Positions 1-6,715 are shown, counted from the first letter of the stretch. The stretch: 10,706 bases of DNA from Abditibacteriales bacterium (GCA_025055355.1 JANWYM010000100.1:1-10706), one strand, 5' to 3'. Numbers and translations: made by a program. Notes: a model not told the origin generated them from the letters alone.

Positions 1-459
1 CACCACCACCTCCACCGATGCAATGATGGAACGCACGAACTCCAACATCCGCTCCGCCAGTTCCACCGTGACAGGCTCTGTCGTCTCGAAGTCAATCCGC
101 ACGACCTGCTGCTGATGAGCAATCACGCGCGTCTTTTGCGTCGTGACGCGCTGCGGGTCAACCACGATGCCGCGCACGTCCGTAGAAAGTTGTTCCAACC
201 GCGCGCGCAGCGCCCGCCCACCTTCGTCATTTCCCACAACGCCGCACACGATCGGCTCGCCGCCCAGCGAGTGCACATTGCTCACCACGTTCGCCGCCCC
301 CCCCGGACCGCTCGTGCGCCGCTCGTAGCGCACCACCGGCACCGGCGCCTCGGGCGAAATCCGCTCCGCCGTCCCCCAGATGTAATCATCCAGCATCAAG
401 TCGCCCACGACCAGCACCCGCCGCCCGCGAGCGCGTTCCAGTATCTGCTCAGGTTGCAT
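1..459 (-). CDS. rfaE1: D-glycero-beta-D-manno-heptose-7-phosphate kinase, N-terminal part (RfaE1/HldE kinase domain), truncated by window edge
   Basis: Sugar kinase of the PfkB/ribokinase family that phosphorylates heptose 7-phosphate at C1 in the cytoplasm, on the route to ADP-heptose for LPS core or other heptose glycans. The visible 153 codons read in one open frame from the ATG at 459 to base 1. Residues 15-30 read VLVVGDLMLDDYIWGT, followed by ERISPEAPVPVV (32-43), the typical RfaE1 nucleotide-sugar entry segment. PGGAANV at 52-58 is the PfkB signature 1 region. The C-terminal half, with the ATP site and catalytic Asp, lies outside the window, so I cannot tell a kinase-only protein from a bifunctional HldE with a cytidylyltransferase domain. 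The start is supported by GGAGGGG 10 bases upstream and by a strong promoter just beyond it. Family assignment is firm; substrate detail rests on family knowledge. Confidence 0.88.
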   Translation of the reverse strand, partial: MQPEQILERARGRRVLVVGDLMLDDYIWGTAERISPEAPVPVVRYERRTSGPGGAANVVSNVHSLGGEPIVCGVVGNDEGGRALRARLEQLSTDVRGIVVDPQRVTTQKTRVIAHQQQVVRIDFETTEPVTVELAERMLEFVRSIIASVEVVV

Positions 460-469
460 GAAACGTAAG

Positions 470-476
470 CCCCTCC
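470..476 (-). promoter_or_regulatory. Ribosome binding site of rfaE1
   Basis: Minus-strand GGAGGGG, 10 bases before the ATG at 459. It fixes the start codon of the truncated kinase gene. Confidence 0.7.
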
Positions 477-506
477 GTGTGGATATCGCGCAAACACGCC
501 AAGGGT

Positions 507-535
507 ATTGTAGAAGATGCAAGGGACTATGTCAA
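507..535 (-). promoter_or_regulatory. sigma70-type promoter for rfaE1
   Basis: On the minus strand TTGACA (535-530) and TACAAT (512-507) are separated by exactly 17 bases. The -35 box is perfect and the -10 box has one mismatch to TATAAT. Transcription would start near base 500, giving a leader of about 40 bases that contains the GGAGGGG ribosome binding site. The kinase gene is therefore probably transcribed on its own and not as part of the sulfatase transcript. Confidence 0.8.
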
Positions 536-599
536 GGACGGCAGAGCGCATGGGAGGCTCCTACCGAACCGCCTCGCTCTCATCACATCTCTCTTCCTC

Positions 600-690
600 C
601 CTGCTGGAGGAAAACGTCGTAGCGGGCGCCGCGAAGTCATCCCCCTGTCTGTCATGGCTTCGCTACGCTCATAATGACAGGCATTCGGCG
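600..690. repeat. Dispersed intergenic palindromic repeat (CHYERSEA-type)
   Basis: CTGTCAT (649-655) and ATGACAG (674-680) form a 7-bp stem around an 18-base loop containing GCTTCGCTACGC. Read on the minus strand, this segment translates to CHYERSEAMTDRG. Peptides of this style come from a widespread class of intergenic repeats that are repeatedly mis-annotated as small proteins. The limits are approximate because no second copy is present in the window. Dispersal in the genome is inferred from the sequence style, not shown here. Confidence 0.5.
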
Positions 691-801
691 GATGGCTTAA
701 CGCCGCTCGCCAGGACATTTTCATCCGTTGGGGTGTCCCAGAAGGATAGGAACAACTCCTCGGCGTTGCGGCGCGGTCGGGGGACCGATGCCGAAGGGGA
801 T

Positions 802-2184
802 TCACGGCCACTTGTCCGTACGTGGGTCATAATCAGTCGTGACGTTTTCCTCCGGCCCCCACACCTTTGATGGCGTCACCTTCGCCCCAGTGGGCGGCAG
901 GACGTCGCCGTGCAGCAAGGGGTCGTGCGTCTCCTGCATCCAGCGTTCCAAGACATCGCGCAACTCCGTGAGCGCGGCGAAGTAGTCGGTGTTGTCCACC
1001 ACGTTCTGCCGTTCCAACGGGTCACGCGCGAGGTCGTAGAGCAGTTCCGAGCGGCGCGGGGTCTGAAAGACCTCGGGTTGATGCTGACGATACCAGTCCT
1101 TTGTGTAGCCGTTGTCCACGTTGGGCGGCAGCCACCAGGGGCGTTGCGCGAAGCTGCGGATATACTTAAAGCGCTCCGTGCGCACACCGCGCATCGGGTC
1201 GTAGGCCGCATGATAGGTCTGCTCCACAAACACGCACTCATGGACGCGCTCCACCTCCCCTCGCGCCAACGGCAGCAGACTGGTGCCGTCCATCTCCGGC
1301 GGAATAGGCACGCCGCACAACTCCAGAATCGTCGGCGCCAGGTCGGCGTTGGAGACCAGCGCGTTGATGACCTTGCCGCCCCGCAACGCAGCGCTTGCAT
1401 CCTGCGGGCACGAGGGGGGCTGGAAGCCTATGCTGCGTTCGCTCGGACCGCGCGCCAGCAGCGCGATTTCAATGCCGGGGTCGAACAGCGTCGCCTTCGC
1501 GCCGGGGAAGGCGATGCCGTGGTCGGTGGTGTAGAGGAACAGCGTGTTGTCCGCCAAACCGTGTTGTTGCAGCGCATCTAAAATTTCACCTACGCTGCTG
1601 TCCACACGGCGCACTGCCTCGTTCAACCCCGCTACGTCGCGGCGAATCTCCGAAGCATCAGGCAGGAACGGTGGGACTTTGACGTCTTCTATGGGCGCGT
1701 CAGTTTCGGGGAACTGACGGTGCGTCTCCGCGAATCCCACCATCGCCAAGAACGGCTGCGGGGCGTGGGCGAGGAAGTCCAGCACCAGCGGCGTGACGCG
1801 CAGACAGGAGTGACCGCCTTCGGCATGATGAACGTGCTGATAGCCCAACTCTTTCGCATCGGGGGCTTCGTGTTGGAAGCCGAAAAGATGGGTGTCGTAG
1901 CCCGCTGCGGCGAGCAGGGCGGGCAGCAGCGGCACGCCATCGGTGAGCCGAAAACCGCGATGGGTCAAGCCAATGAGTCCGTGACGATGCGGCATCCTGC
2001 CCGTCAGCAGACTGGCGCGGCTGGGACTGCACTGCGGCGCGGTGCAAAACGCTTGGGTGAACATCACGCCCTCCGATGCCAACCTGTCCAGATGTGGTGT
2101 CTCCACTCCTCGCCCGTAGCAGCCTAAATGCCGCCCCGTGTCGTGGGTGATGACGATGAGGATATTTGGTCTTTGTGGTGACAT
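802..2184 (-). CDS. Type I sulfatase, N-sulfoglucosamine sulfohydrolase (SGSH)-like
   Basis: Hydrolyses sulfate esters or N-sulfate groups, probably on a glycan, using a formylglycine made from cysteine. The product is 460 residues. Key features are the N-terminal metal-site segment HDTGRHLGCYG (14-24, Asp15), the sulfatase signature with Cys52 in CSPSRASLLTGR (52-63), and the second metal segment TTDHG (219-223, Asp221-His222) followed by Lys230. The C-terminal part has the usual MRGVRTERFKYIR and LYDLARDPLE segments. HDTGRHLGCYG resembles bacterial heparan-N-sulfatase-like members, but the true substrate is unknown. The ATG at 2184 is preferred because AGGGGG lies about 10 bases upstream; a TTG at 2193 in the same frame is the alternative. 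No signal peptide is visible, so the enzyme appears cytoplasmic. A sulfatase maturase is needed but not seen in the window. Confidence 0.93.
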   Translation of the reverse strand: MSPQRPNILIVITHDTGRHLGCYGRGVETPHLDRLASEGVMFTQAFCTAPQCSPSRASLLTGRMPHRHGLIGLTHRGFRLTDGVPLLPALLAAAGYDTHLFGFQHEAPDAKELGYQHVHHAEGGHSCLRVTPLVLDFLAHAPQPFLAMVGFAETHRQFPETDAPIEDVKVPPFLPDASEIRRDVAGLNEAVRRVDSSVGEILDALQQHGLADNTLFLYTTDHGIAFPGAKATLFDPGIEIALLARGPSERSIGFQPPSCPQDASAALRGGKVINALVSNADLAPTILELCGVPIPPEMDGTSLLPLARGEVERVHECVFVEQTYHAAYDPMRGVRTERFKYIRSFAQRPWWLPPNVDNGYTKDWYRQHQPEVFQTPRRSELLYDLARDPLERQNVVDNTDYFAALTELRDVLERWMQETHDPLLHGDVLPPTGAKVTPSKVWGPEENVTTDYDPRTDKWP

Positions 2185-2460
2185 CCCTCCCAAACCCCCT
2201 TGAACCCTTCCCGATGCTGCTTCCTCGATGATCCCACCGCCGACGCAAGGAATGTCGTTCTGGAACCCAGTGAAGCATCAACAGGAAGGCGAGCAAACCA
2301 ATAACCATCTCTTGATATTCGCTTGCATGTTGCGCCTTTTTCTTATCTCGACCATGTTAAGCCAACGGCCATACCGCCCCCTATCCTCTTTCGTCCGCCT
2401 CTCTGGCACCTTCACTTCTCCTCAACTCCAATAAGGTCTTGGGACGCACTTTGGATAAGG

Positions 2461-2487
2461 ATTATAGCACCAATGGTGAAAAGTCAA
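2461..2487 (-). promoter_or_regulatory. Promoter candidate reading toward the sulfatase, with palindrome in its spacer
   Basis: On the minus strand TTGACT (2487-2482) and a perfect TATAAT (2466-2461) are separated by 15 bases; reading the -35 box as CTTGAC gives 16. The spacer contains the palindrome CACCATTGGTG (2468-2478), placed where a repressor could block polymerase. Transcription starting near 2454 would give a long leader of about 270 bases before the sulfatase ATG. The short spacer and long leader lower confidence. Confidence 0.5.
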
Positions 2488-2612
2488 GGCGCAAAACTCA
2501 ACCTCACGAAGCCCTTCGCCTCTTCCTTTCCGCTTTTCATTTTTCAACGTCGGTATGCCCAAACTGAAAAGTAATGGATGGGAGAATTCAGGGAATGAAA
2601 AAGAATGGACGG

Positions 2613-2626
2613 GACAATTCATTGTC
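2613..2626. promoter_or_regulatory. Short palindrome upstream of the FeeM operon
   Basis: GACAATTCATTGTC is a perfect inverted repeat of two 6-base arms around TC, ending 45 bases before the first ATG of the operon. It could be an operator or a small hairpin in the leader. Nothing in the sequence names the regulator. Confidence 0.35.
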
Positions 2627-2656
2627 ATAAGGAGTTCAGCCTCATTAAGGAGAGAT

Positions 2657-2664
2657 AAGGAGGG
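2657..2664 (+). promoter_or_regulatory. Ribosome binding site of the 87-residue gene
   Basis: AAGGAGGG lies 7 bases before the ATG at 2672, an almost ideal Shine-Dalgarno sequence. It argues that the real start is 2672 and not an upstream start codon in the same frame at 2555. Confidence 0.75.
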
Positions 2665-2671
2665 AAAGACC

Positions 2672-2935
2672 ATGACAGCAACATGTGTCCAGGAGGGCAA
2701 GACGGAACTCTACGAGCAACTGCGATTACGCGGTAGAATTGCGGACGGCGTGCCGAGTGTGCTGCGCCGTGAAGTGTATCTGATGGCGTGGCGCGTGATG
2801 CCATCCAGCGTGAAGGAGCAGTTATGTCAGGCGCGGGCGGCGTTCCACCCGGAACAACACGAGTGTCTGGAACGCGAGGCGCTGAGGGGTCTGCCGCCAT
2901 TTCATGAAATAGTCAACTTGACCGTCGCCAATTAA
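2672..2935 (+). CDS. Uncharacterised 87-residue protein, first gene of the FeeM-like operon
   Basis: I do not recognise this small protein. It is soluble in appearance: no signal peptide and no membrane segment. It is rich in charged and helix-favouring residues, with a basic patch around RRE (32-34) and three cysteines (5, 52, 65). It lacks the Asp-Ser-Leu phosphopantetheine site of acyl carrier proteins, so it is not an obvious counterpart of FeeL. The start is set by a strong ribosome binding site, and the gene ends only 16 bases before the acyltransferase start, so the two are almost certainly co-transcribed. A role as a partner or regulator of the acyltransferase is inference from position only. 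That it is a real gene is well supported by the ribosome binding site and operon spacing. Confidence 0.7.
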   Translation: MTATCVQEGKTELYEQLRLRGRIADGVPSVLRREVYLMAWRVMPSSVKEQLCQARAAFHPEQHECLEREALRGLPPFHEIVNLTVAN

Positions 2936-2951
2936 GGAAGAGAGGGGGGTC

Positions 2952-4079
2952 ATGGAAATGCAAGCTGTCCAACCATCATCAAACTGGGCAACAAAGCCCC
3001 ATCCGCAGTTCTTCAGTCACAGTCCCGCCGTCACGATAGCCGAAGACTTTGAGCGTCGCCTGCCGCGTCCTACGCACCGTTTCAACCTGCCGCCGAAGCC
3101 AGTGGATGGCAATGTGCGCCGCCGCATTGCCGCCTTGAAGCGCTGCCGCCTCTTCAACGAGAACGACCCCGTCACCGTCAAACGGGCGGAAACGCGGGAA
3201 GAGTTAGAAGCCGCTTATCGCCTCGTGCATCAGTGCTATGTAGAAGCGGGCTACATAGACCCGCATCCGTCGGGGATGCGCGTCCGCATTTTTGAGGTCC
3301 TTCCTGAGACGGCGACGTTCATCGCCGTTGAGAACGGTTCGGTGATCGGCACGATGTCGCTTATCGTGGACTCGCCCTTGGGACTGCCGATGGAAGAGAG
3401 TTATGGTGAGGAACTCAACGCTCTGCGCCGTCGGGGGCGCAAAATCGCCGAGGTTTCGGGGCTGGCTGTTGCCAAAGGCAGCCGTAACCTCGGTATTTTG
3501 GTGCGATTATGTAGATATACGACGCTGTTTGCCATAGGCATCGGCGTTGAAGACTTATGCATTGGGGTTAGCCCTGAACACGCGCCGTTCTTTAAGGAGG
3601 TTCACCTGTTTGAGACGATGGGGGAGGTGCGCTCTTATTCCTCGACGAAATACGATCCCGTCGTCGCGCTGCGCCTTGACTTGAACACTTTCCCTGCTCT
3701 CTGCCGCGCCGCTTATGCCGGTGTGGACGCAGATGCTAACTACTACGTATTCCTTTACCGACCTGAATCAGTCGAATTGCCCTCAAATCCTCGTCACTTC
3801 TCTCCGATGAACTCGACGATGCTACGTTACTTTCTGGTGGAGAAGACCGACGTGCTGCGTCGAGCCGATGCCCACGCGCGGAAATATCTACAAGACTGCT
3901 ATCCTCACATCAACTTCAATGCGATGCTGAACGGTGCGTCCCAGGATTCTACTATCGTGCGTTGGACATCGCCGCTGCAAAAAATCGCCCCGGGTCAACA
4001 CGAGGCGCATCTACCTCTCGCGTCCGTATGGACACAACGCGCAGCCTGCCCTATCGGTTGGGAAACCACCACCGCCTGA
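2952..4079 (+). CDS. FeeM-like N-acyl amino acid synthase (GNAT-fold acyltransferase)
   Basis: Probably transfers a long-chain acyl group, normally from acyl carrier protein, to the amino group of an amino acid, as in FeeM (N-acyl tyrosine synthase). The fold is shared with GNAT and LuxI-type autoinducer synthases. The 375 residues fall into an N-terminal extension (1-75, Pro/Arg rich), a catalytic core (about 76-270) and a C-terminal tail. Core landmarks are AAYRLVHQCYVEAGYI (87-102), LPETATFIAVENG (117-129), the strand VIGTMSLIVDSPLGLPM (131-147), and KIAEVSGLAV (164-173), which match the FeeM family layout. CIGVSPEHAPFF (203-214) continues the core. ATG 2952 follows GAGGGGGGT; an in-frame ATG at 2958 is less well placed. 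No membrane segment is seen. The family call is good; acyl chain and amino acid cannot be read from the sequence. No acyl carrier gene is in the window. Confidence 0.8.
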   Translation: MEMQAVQPSSNWATKPHPQFFSHSPAVTIAEDFERRLPRPTHRFNLPPKPVDGNVRRRIAALKRCRLFNENDPVTVKRAETREELEAAYRLVHQCYVEAGYIDPHPSGMRVRIFEVLPETATFIAVENGSVIGTMSLIVDSPLGLPMEESYGEELNALRRRGRKIAEVSGLAVAKGSRNLGILVRLCRYTTLFAIGIGVEDLCIGVSPEHAPFFKEVHLFETMGEVRSYSSTKYDPVVALRLDLNTFPALCRAAYAGVDADANYYVFLYRPESVELPSNPRHFSPMNSTMLRYFLVEKTDVLRRADAHARKYLQDCYPHINFNAMLNGASQDSTIVRWTSPLQKIAPGQHEAHLPLASVWTQRAACPIGWETTTA

Positions 4080-4182
4080 GGGCGTTCAGAGACCCGTCTG
4101 CTGGAGGGTTTACGCTCCTTGTAGCACTGACTCCCTTCACAACTTCAGGACGGGTGACAAAAGGCTAAGAGGTCTCCCTGTT

Positions 4183-4203
4183 GCGTCGCATCGTATGCGG
4201 CGT
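4183..4203. terminator. Weak hairpin between the convergent FeeM and HAS-barrel genes
   Basis: Bases 4183-4191 can pair with 4195-4203 across a 3-base loop: CGCAT/ATGCG at the core, extended by four pairs of which two are G-T. It lies 12 bases beyond the HAS-barrel stop on the minus strand. There is no T tract on either strand, so an intrinsic terminator is not established. The remaining convergent spacer (4080-4182) shows only a long-range ACCCGTC/GACGGGT pair (4092-4098, 4149-4155). Confidence 0.25.
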
Positions 4204-4215
4204 CCACCATGCGCC

Positions 4216-4860
4216 TCATTGTGCAATCCGCCGCACGATGGCGTTCAAGCGGTCGTAGTCGCGGGGCAGTAGGCGAGCGAGTTCTTTGCCGAGGCGGATG
4301 AGATATTGCGGGTCGTTGTCGTGGGCGGCGAGGGCGGTGCGGCAGGCGGCGATGATGAGTTCGTCGGAGATGGTCTGGCGGCTCGCGTTGAGGAGGAGGC
4401 GGAGGTAGTCATGCTGTGACGCGAAGGCGCGCACTTCCTCTTTGTCGCAGATGTAAACGAAACTGTGCAAACGCGGCGGCTGCGGGGGGAGCGTTTGATG
4501 AAAGACAGAAGGGGAGGGGGTCTCGATGCCCTGACCCCTTTTGTCTTGGCGGAAGCCGACCAGGAGGGCGTGAAACTCCGTGCGCAGGAGTTCAAAAATC
4601 TGGGGTTGCTCGAGGCGCAGTTCCTCTTCGGTTTTGCCGTAGGCTATCGGACGGCGCGTGGGGTCGAGGCTGCGCGTGGCGATGTTGAACACAACGCCGA
4701 GAGCCACCGGCTCTGAGTCAATGCGGACGAATGCGCCGAACGGGGGCGAGAGGTTCAGTTGGCGGCACTCAGCGACAACTTCGGTGGTGCTGCTTTCGAC
4801 GACTTCGGCAATGTAGCACACGACGATCGAGGTGTTTAGGTAGTTGGGCTGCCTCACCAC
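4216..4860 (-). CDS. Stand-alone HAS-barrel domain protein
   Basis: The HAS barrel is a small beta-barrel found at the N-terminus of HerA-type DNA-translocating ATPases and ATP synthase subunits. This protein (about 214 residues) has the barrel without any ATPase motor. Counting from the GTG at 4860, the barrel runs from about 12 to 105 and includes AEVVESSTTEVVAEC (18-32) and GVVFNIATRSLD (55-66). PQIFELLRTEF (86-96) and a Pro-rich linker (LPPQPP) follow. The helical C-terminal half ends with LLPRDYDRLNAIV (197-209). I recall the same layout in cyanobacterial HAS-barrel proteins. The start is uncertain: TTG 4872 or GTG 4860 both lie inside a repeat array. It is the last gene of the ABC/GldFG/DUF4340 operon. 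No HerA or NurA gene is present here, so function is unknown; nucleic-acid or ATPase partnering is inference. Confidence 0.75.
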   Translation of the reverse strand: MVRQPNYLNTSIVVCYIAEVVESSTTEVVAECRQLNLSPPFGAFVRIDSEPVALGVVFNIATRSLDPTRRPIAYGKTEEELRLEQPQIFELLRTEFHALLVGFRQDKRGQGIETPSPSVFHQTLPPQPPRLHSFVYICDKEEVRAFASQHDYLRLLLNASRQTISDELIIAACRTALAAHDNDPQYLIRLGKELARLLPRDYDRLNAIVRRIAQ

Positions 4861-4894
4861 CTCACCCCCCAACTACCTCACCACTTAACTACTT
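4838..4894. repeat. Octamer-period palindromic array at the DUF4340/HAS-barrel junction
   Basis: On the plus strand the array splits into octamers GGTAGTTG, GGCTGCCT, CACCACCT, CACCCCCC, AACTACCT, CACCACTT, AACTACTT (4839-4894). AGGTAGTTGGG (4838-4848) and CCCAACTACCT (4868-4878) form a perfect 11-bp inverted repeat with a 19-base loop. The array covers the stop codon of the DUF4340 gene (4889-4891) and the candidate starts of the HAS-barrel gene. The transcript could fold here and alter translation of the last gene. Confidence 0.75.
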
Positions 4895-6715
4895 GAAGTC
4901 TTTCACGTCCACCCGCAACTCGTCCAGCACATTCCCTTTGGCGCGGTAGACGGCAGGCTCGAAGGGGCGGCGGAGGATGTAGACCTCGCGCTGGGCGTTC
5001 TTGCGGCTGACGTAAATTTGCGTGCCTTGCCGCTTTTTGGTCACCTTGTCGCGCAGGAAGAGCACGACTTTGAGCGCCGGGGCATCCAGAGTATATTTTT
5101 TCAGCCGCTCCTCGGTGGCGGGGTCAGCATCGCCAGGGAGGGACTCCACGAACGCCTCGCCGCGCAAGTCGCTCAGCAGCCCCAGAAAGGCGTTGACCTT
5201 GGCAAAGTCGGCGGCGGTGCGCTGCGGCTGGACGATTTGCCAGTGGTTGACGTCCTTGCGCTCGACGACGACGGTCTTAGTGCCGTGCGTCACCGTAAAA
5301 CTCTCGACCTGCGCCGTGTCGAAGGCGAGGATTTGCTTATCGCGGAGTTGCTCGAGCGGGAGCGTGACCTTGTCCACCCACTGCGCCCCGGCGACCTTGT
5401 AGACCGTGTCCTCGCCCTTGATCTGCACGTAAACGCCTTCGCCTTTGGCGTCCTTCGTCTTTTTGCCGATGCGCAAGACGTGCGTGGGTTGTTGGTCCTG
5501 TTTGATATACAACGCCACTTCCGCCCGAGGCGGCTCCAAGCCGTAGGGCGCGAGCGCGGTGGGGCGGTCAATGAAGTCGTCCGCCACTTGTCCGTTCAAA
5601 GAGAACAGAATGTTGTCCACCGTTTGGCGGTCGGCGGGATATTCCACGGGGGACTTCAACCGCCACGCGGGGGTGGTCTCCTTGCTGACCTGTTCAATGT
5701 CAATGGGACGCTGCCCTGGGTAGGTCAGCGTTAATCGCTTGACGTCGTTGGGGATGATGGTCAACACCGTCTTGGAGCGGAGCGTCTTCACGTCCTGCTT
5801 GAGGTCTTTGACCAGATAGGACGCAAGGGTCACGACGGGTTGAGCGCGGCTGCTGCGGGCGTAGTGGTTTTGCGCGTCCGCACCTTGACCCTCCTTGCCG
5901 ATCCACAGGGTATGGGGGGCTTTGCGTCCCTTGACCCAGAGGTCCACCCGCAACTGCGGCTGGTCGAGACCGTACTTGCTGAGGTCTTGGGGTGCTTCGT
6001 CGACGAACCGCGTTGCTTGCAGCGTTTCGAGTTTGGTCATCAGAGAGTCCACAGCGGTGGTCTCCGCCGTGGTCACGAGCGGCTTGAGGATTTTCCAGTC
6101 GAAATCGCCCGTGCGCTTGATCTCAATGACCTTATCGGGGTAGGTCAGGGCGATTTTGTTGACCTTGTTGTGGTCGAAGACGAGTAGTTTCTTATCGCGG
6201 AAGCCGTCCGCGTCGCGTCCGTTGAGGTCGTCGAACAGCAGGGCATCCACCAACACAATGTTGCCGCTTTCCAGTTGGGTGTAAACCGATTGGCTGTCCA
6301 CCGTTTTGTCGCCGAAGCGCAGCGTGTGTGACGCGCCTGATTGGAGCCGCACTGTCAGCAGCACGCGGGGGGAGTCCTTGAGGTGATACTCGCTGAGGTC
6401 TCTGCCTTTGAGCGCTTCCGTCACGTCCTGCGTGGCGGTGAGGTCTTTGAGTTTGTCCAACACGGACTTGATGAAATCCTGGTCGGCGCGCGCCCGCCGG
6501 GGCTTATCCATCCACCACGCGCCCTTTTCTTTTTTCAGAACAATCGTCTCCTTAGCGCGTTCGTTCTTGACGGTCAGTTCCCTGACGTCCTCGGGGTTCA
6601 CATCAATGGGTTTGAAGCCCTCCCTGATGGGACCCCACTCCTTGCGCAAGAAGATCCATCCTCCTAACAGCAGCACAATCACTAACAGCGCCAGCGTTGT
6701 GCGGAATTCCCTCAC
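4889..6715 (-). CDS. DUF4340 protein, four-repeat, membrane-anchored partner of a GldFG-type transporter
   Basis: A 608-residue protein with one N-terminal membrane helix (about 6-23) and a large, probably extracytoplasmic remainder. The body is four units with a spacing of about 140 residues, starting near DVRELTV (43), KVNKIALTY (184), DVKRLTLTY (324) and QVESFTVTH (469). Each unit has a Trp segment (GAWWMDKP, FDWKILKP, PAWRLKSP, NHWQIVQP) and later a Leu-x-x-Tyr-x-Leu motif (LSEYHL, LSKYGL, LAPYGL, LKKYTL). This pattern matches DUF4340, a family usually found beside GldG-like proteins; its molecular role is not known. The start is GTG 6715 with AGAGGAGGT 8 bases upstream, overlapping the end of the gldG-like gene. 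The 6-base gap and shared direction show co-transcription. The C-terminal stop lies within a repeat array. Confidence 0.9.
   Translation of the reverse strand: MREFRTTLALLVIVLLLGGWIFLRKEWGPIREGFKPIDVNPEDVRELTVKNERAKETIVLKKEKGAWWMDKPRRARADQDFIKSVLDKLKDLTATQDVTEALKGRDLSEYHLKDSPRVLLTVRLQSGASHTLRFGDKTVDSQSVYTQLESGNIVLVDALLFDDLNGRDADGFRDKKLLVFDHNKVNKIALTYPDKVIEIKRTGDFDWKILKPLVTTAETTAVDSLMTKLETLQATRFVDEAPQDLSKYGLDQPQLRVDLWVKGRKAPHTLWIGKEGQGADAQNHYARSSRAQPVVTLASYLVKDLKQDVKTLRSKTVLTIIPNDVKRLTLTYPGQRPIDIEQVSKETTPAWRLKSPVEYPADRQTVDNILFSLNGQVADDFIDRPTALAPYGLEPPRAEVALYIKQDQQPTHVLRIGKKTKDAKGEGVYVQIKGEDTVYKVAGAQWVDKVTLPLEQLRDKQILAFDTAQVESFTVTHGTKTVVVERKDVNHWQIVQPQRTAADFAKVNAFLGLLSDLRGEAFVESLPGDADPATEERLKKYTLDAPALKVVLFLRDKVTKKRQGTQIYVSRKNAQREVYILRRPFEPAVYRAKGNVLDELRVDVKDFK

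Larger units (their letters stand above)
460..801. other. Intergenic spacer between the sulfatase stop and rfaE1
   Basis: This 342-base spacer holds the rfaE1 promoter and ribosome binding site (470-535), a dispersed palindromic repeat (about 600-690), and a small hairpin shortly after the sulfatase stop (CGGTC at 774-778 pairing with GACCG at 783-787, loop of four). That hairpin has no T tract, so it is at best a weak terminator. Small open frames across the spacer on both strands show no family resemblance and no usable ribosome binding sites, so I do not call a gene here. Confidence 0.6.
2185..2671. other. Divergent intergenic region between the sulfatase and the FeeM operon
   Basis: This 487-base spacer lies between two genes transcribed away from each other. 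It is visibly more AT-rich than the genes, especially around 2300-2660. It contains a promoter candidate toward the sulfatase (2461-2487) with an overlapping palindrome, a second palindrome before the 87-residue gene (2613-2626), and a weak long-range inverted repeat (CTTTTCA 2533-2539 with TGAAAAG 2565-2571). I found no convincing plus-strand sigma70 promoter and no credible coding sequence. Confidence 0.55.

Noticed and set aside
2185..2308. A hydrophobic leader (MVIGLLAFLLMLHWV) upstream of the sulfatase in another frame, which loss of one base in the five-C run at 2195-2199 would fuse to it
   Set aside because: It lacks basic N-terminal residues, a cleavage site and a good ribosome binding site, and the sulfatase already has a well-supported ATG with a normal cytoplasmic-type N-terminus. 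Resequencing of the C run would settle it.
2672..2935. Acyl carrier protein partner (FeeL-like) for the FeeM-like enzyme
   Set aside because: There is no Asp-Ser-Leu or similar phosphopantetheine attachment motif.
4500..4560. GGGGTC/GACCCC inverted repeat inside the HAS-barrel gene, possibly an inserted repeat element
   Set aside because: The arms are short and the segment encodes a Pro-rich linker that is expected at this place in the family, so an insertion is not needed to explain it.
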